64,000 nt of DNA from Schizonepeta tenuifolia (taxonomy: Eukaryota; Streptophyta; Magnoliopsida; Lamiales; Lamiaceae), in the NCBI GenBank assembly GCA_029490685.1, contig CM055960.1:7332195-7396194 (forward strand). Reading direction: 5' to 3'. Below are positions 56,095 to 64,000 of the stretch, piece by piece (position 1 is the stretch's first letter; each line of letters opens with the position of its first letter). The notes below the pieces were generated by a model, which saw only the letters and a list, made by a program, of their open reading frames with translations, was not told the origin of the DNA and made no database searches. Both the position numbers and the translations under genes were made by a program.

Positions 56095-56485
56095 ACTCAT
56101 ACATAACGGAGTTTTATCCGTTATCTATACTATTATACATAACGTTTGACCTGAAATTAATAACGTGTGATTATCCGTTATCTATACTCTTTTACATAAC
56201 GTGCATGATCATTACAAAAGATGACATTTATCCGTTATCTATACTATTATACATAACGTTTGTCCTGAAATTAATAACGTGTGATTATCCGTTATCTATA
56301 CTCTTTTACATAACGTGCATGATCGTTACGAAAGATGATATTTATTTGTTATCTAATAACGTTTGTCCTTAAATTAATAACTTGTGATTATCCGTTATCT
56401 ATACTCTTTTACATAACGTGCATGATCGTTACGAAAGATGATATTTATTCGTTATCTATAAGTATTATACATAACGAGAGTAGCC
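56095..56485. repeat. CACTA left subterminal repeat array
   Basis: A unit of about 112 bp (TATACTATTATACATAACGT ... GTGCATGATC) is repeated about three times, starting near 56126, 56238 and (shortened) 56345. Each unit has two TCCGTTATCTATACT motifs. Such repeats bind the transposase in En/Spm; binding here is inference. Confidence 0.85.
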
Positions 56486-57223
56486 GTTATGTATATTTAT
56501 TTTTTGTTACACAACTTTTAATTATAATTTTCTTGAAAATAAAATTAATTCTAAAACAACAAAATAATAAAAACTATCCATAAATCATGTCATAACATCC
56601 AAAATATTCATACAACCACCATCCGAATTGAGTTAACAAAAACACAAGTTCTATAAGTCGTGCGTCCAAAGAACGATTACAAAAACACAAGTTTAACAAA
56701 AACACAAGTTCTGTAGGAGAATACAACATCTCTTCTCCTTCCCCGTCTCTTTTTCACATTATGGAAAACATCTCCAGTCTCCTTTTCACATCATGGAAAG
56801 CATCTGTAGGAGAATACAACAAAAAACACAAGTTTGCAGCCACACCGCGAAGTGACGAAATGATAAAGCATTCAATAACATGAACTATGTGAACTCAAAA
56901 TCTGAAACTATACTAGTGACATAAAACACACCCAACAAACAATATCCAATAGCAATGAAACACATAGTATCCCAAAGCAGCTGCACATGAAAGCTAAACA
57001 GACAACAGTTCGACACCAGACACATGAAGATCATAGGAGAAACACCAAACTTGTACTAGCCTCATACACAAGTGCATCAATACTCAAACCTTAGTTCACT
57101 CATATATATTAGATAGTTTTTTATCGAGTGCAATTCACAACCATAGTCCCAAAACCAATACATGATAACCATTTGCCTAGAAAAATGGACATACCCCTCA
57201 AAATAATTAAATTTTAAGCGTAC

Positions 57224-59515
57224 CTATCCATCCAATGCATGCTGAATCACACATGATGCCCATTCTTGACGAACCTCGTTGAGTTGATTTTGAGAATAAG
57301 TAGTAACACCCTTAAACTACAAATACAAACAAGATCACCAATATATTTATTAATAACTACTAATACTATGTTAAACAATATTCAAGTATATATATTTAAT
57401 GCCAGTGATGACAAGTTAAAAGTTGAGGTTGCCGCAATTTGAAACCCTTCGATAATATCTCTCATAAACCTCATCACAAAATAGTCACATTGCTTGTCAT
57501 CAGGTTGTATAGGACCCTATAATTATTACAGAAATAAAATGATAAGCCTGCATTTTACCAACTATCTAACCAAAACAATATTTTTGTTTCCACACTACTT
57601 CAAAAATTCCATGTACTACTATCAGAACAAAGCCACAAAACTCATCAGTAAATTAAGCATACATACCTTGATAACTTCCCAATTTGCTTTTTTCATTTTC
57701 TTTCCCTTTTTTGCAGTGACCATACTTATCGCACTTCAAAGGAAATTTATATAAAGTTAACATTTACATCAAATAAAATGAAAGAGATGATTAATTAGTT
57801 GTATAATCCAAAACTCACGTGTCGACGACCTCCTTCTCTATGTTGTCCTTAATACGATGACTGAGAGGATCTAGTAAAAACGCTTGTCCTTTTTCGACTT
57901 CAATGATAGTCATAATCCAATGCCCATTGTTTGATATATGTCAGATTGTTAGGCCAAAAACATTCAGGGCACTAACTGTTTTATATTTTAATCACTTACC
58001 CCATGTTGCAAGGCACAAATACGAGTACATCTGCAGCAGCCTCAAGTAATCTTTCTGACAATGCGCGTGTTCTATCCTCTTGCTTCACTCCATGTTCTAC
58101 GGAAAATGGATTCACAAATAAAAACTTGGAAGCTGCACCATTTTCCCTCATCTTGCTATAGAGATGCCTTCCAATAAAAATATAGCAATTATAAAAACCT
58201 GTAATTCATAAATAAACATATAGAGTTGACGTTCGAGGTCTTACCAAACATATGCCACAATGCAACAACCTGTTATTGGTTGCATGTTACAAAATGGAAT
58301 AAATCAGGCTTCTTAAGAATGTAAGGTTTCGAATCATGGCCAAAAAGTTCAACATCCAATTTAACACGCAACCCGTCATCCTTGTATCCTTTCTCAAACA
58401 AACAGTACAATGCCATCAATGATGAAGGAAATAAGGACAAGCTGACATTCAAAGCTTCATTTTCCAAAGACAACTTTTTTCCACTTCTTTTCTTTTCCTG
58501 TGTCTAAATAGTTAATGTTAGAGTTATTAACAATTCCCAAAAAAAAAAGTTTAAGCAAAAACACAATATACATTTGGCTAAAAGTACCTCAATATATCTT
58601 GCCACAACCAAATCTCTAGGCCAAGCCACATGTGTTCCTAGTGCATTGCCTACTGTCTCTATATCATCTGAAACACGAAAGTTCCTAGTCGAGCATTTAC
58701 ATCAACTACATCTTCGATCGAAATACGGAAGCAATCTGCAGGCATTGGCGAGCCATGTAGGAGAGCACCAGCAACAAATACAGTTCCATAAGCTACAGGG
58801 GTTTTGGAGGCTTGTAGGAGTAACTTCACCTCCTTCCCCTGCATATTAAATAAAGTTTCAGTAAAATATAATTGCGTGAAGGCACTATTTAATCAAAATA
58901 ACAACACGTACCTGCAAGAACTTTGATTTTCCTATAACTACGGTATCATGAGACTCCACAATTTTTTCATGGGCTGCAATCTTTATCACCGAACAACTAC
59001 CAATTCCTTCAAACTCTTTGTCAGTGTCACCCATCTTACTTTCAAACTTTTTCATTTGACTCTTTAACTCATGTACTTCTTTATCCAAAACCTCTATCTT
59101 TTTCTTTGTTTCTTCCATTTCAGCACATGAAGCTTGAACAGCTACTCGCCGAGTTCCTTTAACAGTTTGGAAGTAAGTTTTTGGCTTTACCCCTGCCCCT
59201 TTTCCTCGCACACGACAAGAATGTTCAGGTTTTTCGAGGGCAAGTGAAAGCAAATCACTTGAACCTTCTTCTGATTCAAGTTTCTCTTGCTCCTTTTCCC
59301 GTATGTATTCATCCTATTAAGTGCAAAGATAATGTTGATTAAAACCACAAATAAATTTACAGTTGTAATGAAATTCCATAAATGAATGAATAGAGTAATA
59401 CTATTTTCTGCATGGCAATCTTCAAATTCTCATTGTCAGTGGTTCCATCCTTATTCAGTCTTGCTTTTTTCCATAGCACACATCTATCAAGCTCTTCATA
59501 AATGAATGACCTATG
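57224..59515 (-). pseudogene. CACTA-borne Transposase_24 / DUF8039 / Ulp1-like C48 protease gene, multi-exon, decayed
   Basis: Exons read on the minus strand are about 59515-59402 (ELDRCVLWKKARLNKDG, Ptta/En/Spm type), 59313-58912 (basic and coiled coil), 58838-58588 (GTVFVAGALLHGS, GTHVAWPRDLVVARYIE), 58497-58245, 58167-58000, 57926-57819 (GHWIMTIIEVEKGQAFLLDPL), about 57722-57667, 57516-57420 (QPDDKQCDYFVMRFM) and 57316-57224. Most borders have GT and AG. Catalytic His (57920-57922), Asp (57869-57871), Gln and Cys (57487-57489) of the C48 fold are present. A stop at 58273-58275, a one-base shift near 58680 and a missing AG before the His exon show decay. Ulp1-type proteases cleave SUMO-like proteins; why CACTA elements carry them is unknown. 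Confidence 0.78.
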
Positions 59516-60677
59516 ATTAAGGCATCCTAATTCATTTTTTTAACAATCCACAATTTTATCTTGCAACCTAATATAACTGAATGAGAAGCCATATTAGATT
59601 TCCCCTTCTTCTTTCGAAAATATATCATAATAGAAGTTTATGTTCAGAAAAAAAAAAAGCAATAATGAATAGGTAAAAGAAACCTTGTGACCAGGATAAT
59701 GAATAGGTAAAAGAAAATTGATACTCATGGAGGGGCATGGGCACCAGACCCCGGATAATCAACTCATGCACAATCTTTTTGGATCACTTACAATTTGAGG
59801 GTCTAGCTAGAAAGAGTCATAAGTCATTGACAAACAATATTATTTTATATGTAATTACCTTTAAATAAGATCGGAATGCAAAAGGGGGCATATGGTGATA
59901 TCTATTTCTACTATTATCAGCTAAGGCTGTGAGGATTTGTGTCGTTGAGGAATTTCATTTGTGGCTCTTGTTCAACTCTTTCAAATTAATCAAGCAATAT
60001 TTCTTCTCTCTTTTGGCTCTTAATTCTAATCCACATGCACGGAAAAAAGATCCATGATTTTTCTTATTGTCAACCATAAAATTAAGAACTAAACATCACA
60101 CAACATCAAAGTCGACACACCAATCTATCTTAATTGTCCAACCAACAGAGAACAAATGACCTAATATGAAACTCATACGATGAACTCAATCACAGAATAT
60201 CTCTATGAAACAAGTTAAGACAGATTACATAAGTCCAGGAATCTCACATCTGCTTCTGCTCACTGTTGAGATACGACTTTTCGCAATACTCTGCTACATA
60301 ATACAGTTGAGGTCTGAGGTTTTTCAGTTCCTAGGGAGAGGTAATAAGATGATATAGCAAACACAGAATTATGTGTATAGAGTATATAGAATCCGTGCTC
60401 AACATTCAAAATGAGATACTCAACTTAAAGAGTATAGATTTTAATGATTTCAGGAATGATATGCAAATCACAAAGAGAAGGTACAAGCTACAAATTTGGC
60501 GACAACAACTCATGCTTTCAATTCTATTCATCAACATAAGTGAATTTGAAAACGAAAAAGATTAAAAAAAAACAAATAGAGCTTCTAGGTGTTAAACATA
60601 TAGCTTCCTCCCTTGGGGAAAATGCAGAAGGGATCGAAACTCTTAATTTTTTTTTATTTCTTGTAATTTGGACAGAC

Positions 60678-60711
<34 letters not shown>

Positions 60712-60718
60712 AGAGTGA

Positions 60719-60766
<48 letters not shown>

Positions 60767-61070
60767 CCGGCGTTGACAGTGGCCGGAGCGGAGGTCGTCG
60801 GCGTATGGTTTGGGGATCTCAATTTTAGGGATTTTACAATAAAGGAAAGGTTGGAGATTTAGCGTGAGCGAAGAAGAGGGTGCCGGCAGCACAGGAGCGG
60901 TGACAGGCGGAGGAGTGGCGGCAGGCGGTAGGTCGAGGAGCGGTGGTGTGGGGAGAATGGCGAGATTAATGGGGGAGAAAAGAATGGAGGAAATGAATAT
61001 TTCGATCGCGCGCCTTATTTGGAATAATTAAAAACGCCAATAATATTTTAATTAAAAAAAATCTAATAGA
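59516..61070. other. Non-coding part of the CACTA element with GA microsatellite
   Basis: Apart from a short direct duplication of AATGAATAGGTAAAAGAAA (near 59665 and 59698) and the microsatellite, nothing could be identified. It may hold the promoter and first exon of the minus-strand gene. A GC-richer stretch at 60770-60990 would fit a 5' leader. Confidence 0.55.
60679..60765. repeat. (GAGAGT)n / (GT)n / (GA)n microsatellite
   Basis: Runs of GAGAGT, GTGTGT and GAGAGA follow one another. The frames across it read Arg-Val or Arg-Glu repeats and are not genes. Confidence 0.95.
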
Positions 61071-61079
61071 TAACATAAT

Positions 61080-61349
61080 TGATAACGGTAAAATTTGTTG
61101 TTATTAAAACATGCTCATACATAACACAAAGCATAACGGACTTAAAAACGCGTTATTAAAAATAACATAGGTAACACTCATAGATAACGTCAAGTAAAAT
61201 AACATTATAAATAATTATAGATAACAGCTTTCTCATAACGGCTTTTTGAAATCTCCGTTATATATGCAGAAAGGCGCTCATACATAACGGATTTTTAAAA
61301 TCTCCGTTATCTATGTGGCATTATATGTATGAACGATTTTGGCGTAGTG
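61080..61349. repeat. CACTA right subterminal repeats and terminus
   Basis: ATAACGG and TCCGTTAT words recur in both orientations (for example CATACATAACGGATTTTTAA), leading to the terminus GGCGTAGTG. They are inverted relative to the left array. Confidence 0.8.
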
Positions 61350-61670
61350 TCACCACCACCACCACCACAAGAATGCAAGGTCACCACCACATCTATGATA
61401 CCATGAGGGGACAAAAAGGAGATGGCGAGCTTAGTCGGAATAATCTTATACGAGAATAGAGGAGAATTAGGGCGGGTTGCTATTAAAAGTAATATGAAAA
61501 TCAAATCAAAGAAATAGGGGAAATGAAGCTGAAGCTTACATGGGGCTAACAGCTACGACGGCGACGACAACGGTGGCGCGAGGTAGAAGGAGACGACAAC
61601 AACCTTTTCTTTGGTTGTTGCTGTAACTAATCAGAGAGAGGGAAGGGGGGTGATTGATGTATTTTTAATA

Positions 61671-62058
61671 TTCGGCGAGTCCAGCGTGTCTACTCCGGTA
61701 GCCACGTAAGATTGAATTTGGGGGAAACAGGATGCCGGTGCAAAATTGCCAAGAATTAAAACGGTATGTATTTTTGAAACATTTTTTTTTAAATCTGTGT
61801 TCAATTTGAGAATTCAATAAAACGTTATGAATTTACAAGTAATTAACCTTTTGTTTAATTTAAAACGACATAGTTTCAATCTTTGGCGAGTCCAGCGTGG
61901 CAACTCCGGCAGCCACGTAAGATCAAATTTGGGGGAACCAGCTGCCGGTGCAAAATTGCGAAAAATTAAAACGGTGTGTATTTATGAAACGTTTTTTTAA
62001 AATTTGTGTGCAATTTGAGAATTCGATAAAACGTTATGAATTTACAAGTCATTTACCC
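61671..62058. repeat. Tandemly duplicated right end of the Mutator-like element
   Basis: Two copies of about 180 bp each run from CGGCGAGTCCAGCGTG (or TGGCGAGTCC...) to ATGAATTTACAAGTAATTA and ATGAATTTACAAGTCATTTA. The inner copy has lost the GGGTAAATG terminus match (AATTAACC), so it is probably the older, dead end. Confidence 0.85.
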
Positions 62059-62067
62059 TATATTAAA
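62059..62067. repeat. TSD of Mutator-like element, right copy (TATATTAAA)
   Basis: It is identical to 55746-55754. Confidence 0.88.
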
Positions 62068-62669
62068 TACATGGAATGAAAATCATAAATTCTCATATCA
62101 ATTCTCAAGTTTGTTGAAAAAAAAGAATTATTATTTAAATTAGGAATAAAAAATTGGGACTATTAATCAGTTTTTAATAAGAAAATAAATTATAAAGTCT
62201 TAATCATTCATTAGGAATTCCAACGACGTCATTATTTTATTTAGGTTCTATTATCATTATTATTATTATCATAATCATTACGATCATCATTATCATGATT
62301 CTAGCTTGTCAAAAATTCTATGCTGCACCCCTATTTATTTATCTAAATTCTTAAAATTCAAAAAAATCCTATGTGATGACACACCTCAAATGCCTCCGTT
62401 CCTATTGATCTAAATTCTCAAAATTTTGAATTAAAAAATACTAATACTTATCATATTTTTTATTATGTAATACTAATATCTCCACAAATTAACAAGATAA
62501 AGTCTTTAAATTTTATTAGATTTCCATCCAAATAAATTTTATACACATATTTATCAAAGGATTAGTGTTCACGGAATTAAAGCATATCTTGACTTATTAT
62601 CCTTTCTCATCTTTATAACTCATTTTTTTAAATTTATTCTGTACTTGATCAAATGCCTCATTTACTCTT
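62068..62669. other. AT-rich DNA with no recognised feature
   Basis: There are no frames of note and no repeats matching other parts of the window. An ATT/ATC-rich microsatellite-like stretch lies at about 62235-62300. It may be the original insertion landscape. Confidence 0.6.
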
Positions 62670-62682
62670 CGGCACGGGATTT
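62670..62682. repeat. TSD of LINE, 3'-side copy (CGGCACGGGATTT)
   Basis: It matches CGGCACAGGATTT at 63751-63763 with one mismatch. The length is typical of LINE insertions. Confidence 0.82.
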
Positions 62683-63750
62683 TTTTTTTTGAAAATAAAT
62701 AATAGCTTTATTACGAACACGAACATGGAAAACGGAGAAGATCCTCCACACAATGCCGGGGGTTCAATCCATACATGCGGTGTATCAGATTCCAAAGCTA
62801 ATTTTTCTAGTCTGTGAGCACTTACATTCCGTTCTCGCCAAATATGTTTGAGATTGAAACTTGGGCGGGTCGCCAAGATCTGTTGACAAGACATAGCCAT
62901 GACACCAAATTCTGTGTTGTCTTCCTCCCTCGAAAAAACGACGTCACATGCCACCTTACAATCACTTACAATCTGGGCATTGATGTAGCCCTTCTACTTT
63001 ACCCAAGATAGAGCTTCATGAATTCCCATAATCTCGCCCTCTTCAATTCTCATCCTTCCTGGGAACGTAAAGCTTTTGGCAGCAATAAACTCGTCTCTCC
63101 AGTTCTGCAAAATCATGCCAAAACCAGTAGAATTATTTTCTTCAGAGAAAGCAGCATCAACCGCACAGTACACCCATCCTTCTTCCAGATCGTGCCATCC
63201 TTTGCACACATTCTGATTACTTCTGTTCAAAAGATGTTGATTAGTGCGTTGTTGCACTGATAACCATTCATCATGAACACCACGAGTAAAGTCACACAAA
63301 CGTACCGGAACGGGGTAAATTTCTTTCCATATAGCTGCATTTCTATCTTTTCACAGTTGCCACATCATCATGCCCACCTTAACTCTGATTGATTCCTCAT
63401 CATGATGCAGCATGCTGAACAACAAATCCGCAAATGAATCACACGTGTTGCCATATGTTAAAATCGATGCCTCAAGCCCTAAATGTCTCCAACAGCTTCT
63501 TGCAAAAGGGCAAAGAATAAAAATGTGCCAAACTGTCTCAAACTCCCCTAAACAAATTCCACATTCTCTTCCAATTGCAACACCTCGCTTAAGCAGATTC
63601 TCCTTCGTGGGAAGAACATTATGCAGCTCTCCATAAGAAGACCTTGACTTTTGGTGGAACTTGAAGTTTCCATATATTCTTCCAATTACCCACAACACTT
63701 AGCTCATTCTCCATAGGCCTTATCAAATCACCATTGACCAAAATCACCTA
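62683..63750 (-). mobile_element. 5'-truncated LINE (non-LTR retrotransposon)
   Basis: Only the last 1.07 kb is present, on the minus strand. It ends in an A-rich tail (T run at 62681-62690 on the plus strand) and is flanked by a 13-bp TSD. The coding content is the C-terminal part of the second ORF. Confidence 0.9.
62690..63700 (-). pseudogene. LINE ORF2 C-terminus: zf-RVT and RNase H
   Basis: The zinc-binding RT-associated domain comes first (LHNVLPTKENLLKRGV, CGICLGEFETVWHIFILCPF). RNase H of the plant LINE type follows: VDAAFSEENNSTGFG with the first Asp, EEGEIMGIHEALSWV with Glu, SDCKVACDVVF with the second Asp, and WRERNVSAHRLEKLA with the final His region. A stop at 63340-63350 and another after SWVK near 62994 break the frame. 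Endonuclease and RT proper are missing through 5' truncation. Confidence 0.88.
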
Positions 63751-63763
63751 CGGCACAGGATTT
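63751..63763. repeat. TSD of LINE, 5'-side copy (CGGCACAGGATTT)
   Basis: It pairs with 62670-62682. Confidence 0.82.
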
Positions 63764-64000
63764 AAAAAAGTTGGTAAAGTTGTATAAAGTGTTGTAAAAA
63801 GACTTAGGGGTAGTGTTAATCTTGACCATTTAATTAAAATTAACACTTGGTACTTAACCCCTCCCCCACCAAATTAAGTTTGTGCCTCCTCCCCATGTAT
63901 AAATCTACTTGTCATTTTTTTAGTGTATAATTTTTAATACTTCAAATTTTTATAACAAATTTAATTATCAATTTCAATAACAGATTTAATACTTTAAATT
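63764..64000. other. AT-rich DNA at the right edge, nothing recognised
   Basis: No frame, terminus or repeat could be supported. Confidence 0.6.

Larger units (their letters stand above)
56004..61349 (-). mobile_element. CACTA (En/Spm) DNA transposon, non-autonomous
   Basis: The ends are CACTACGCCAAAATCG and CGATTTTGGCGTAGTG, perfect inverted termini with a 3-bp TSD. Subterminal arrays of ATCCGTTATCTAT and TACATAACG words lie at both ends, as usual in this superfamily. The 5.3-kb body holds one decayed multi-exon gene of the second-ORF type. No TNP2-type transposase (Transposase_21) frame was seen. Confidence 0.93.
55755..62058. mobile_element. Non-autonomous Mutator-like element hosting a CACTA transposon
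   Basis: Terminal inverted repeats of about 200 bp begin GGGTAAATGACTTGTAAATT on both sides and extend past CTGGACTCGCC. The TSD is 9 bp. Without the CACTA insert the element is about 955 bp and non-coding. The right end is present twice in tandem (about 61671-61851 and 61877-62058), so there are two candidate right termini; the outer one carries the TSD. Confidence 0.9.

Noticed and set aside
56076..56583. Leu/Ile/Tyr-rich repeated frames resembling membrane proteins
   Set aside because: They are readings of the CACTA subterminal repeat array.
60540..60892. Frames with Arg-Val, Arg-Glu or Ser-Leu repeats
   Set aside because: They are translations of the GA/GT microsatellite in the CACTA element.

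Overview
This 64-kb window is plant nuclear DNA, most likely from a eudicot, and it consists almost entirely of transposable elements. No host gene, RNA gene, CRISPR array or bacterial-type operon could be supported. The evidence for a plant is the set of element families present: Athila-type and chromovirus Ty3/gypsy elements, Sirevirus-like Ty1/copia elements primed by initiator Met-tRNA, and CACTA, Mutator-like and LINE elements.

The main structure is a nest that can be unpicked from matching target-site duplications (TSDs). The outer host is a decayed minus-strand copia element, G (43773-54679). In its 3' LTR lies a minus-strand Athila-like element, D, now in three pieces (3905-5884, 20881-23694, 43741-43772). 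D's gag was hit by a plus-strand chromovirus, C (TSD TGATA). C's 5' LTR was hit by a 12-kb minus-strand Sirevirus-like element, A (TSD GGGTT), and A's 5' LTR was hit by a related solo LTR (TSD CTATT). Separately, D's 5' LTR was hit by a long TGTAATACC...GTGACA LTR-like unit, F (TSD AACAG). F was hit by a Mutator-like MITE (9-bp TSD AAGCATGAT), and the MITE by a young 13.7-kb Sirevirus-like element, B (TSD GTGGC). G also carries an Athila-type solo LTR (TSD GATGC). Both branches are five levels deep.

The left edge (1-3883) is a plus-strand Athila-like fragment, E, truncated in integrase and fused through about 20 bp of filler to D, truncated in RT.

Right of G come DNA transposons: a TA-flanked foldback element (about 54.69-55.74 kb), then a Mutator-like element (55755-62058, 9-bp TSD) containing a CACTA element (56004-61349, TSD TCA). 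The CACTA element carries a decayed multi-exon gene for a Transposase_24 / Ulp1-like cysteine protease whose catalytic residues are still visible. The window ends in AT-rich DNA with a 5'-truncated LINE (62683-63750) with its own TSD.

B is the best preserved element. Its LTRs differ at roughly fifteen positions by eye, its protease-integrase-RT-RNase H frame is uninterrupted, and it has PBS, PPT and TATA box. Its gag has one stop codon, and its large third ORF has two frameshifts and two stops. A and B share this unusual third ORF, which has an acidic tract, a basic nuclear-localisation-like cluster and coiled coils, with no membrane segment seen. A, B, G and the solo LTR also share a hairpin with a C-run loop (a G-run on the opposite strand) just inside the 3' end of the LTR. 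I see no new host pathway. The points most worth a second look are the shared LTR hairpin, the third ORF and its possible private promoter, the gag/pol gap with a splice-like acceptor, and the capture chain of MITEs and retroelements.
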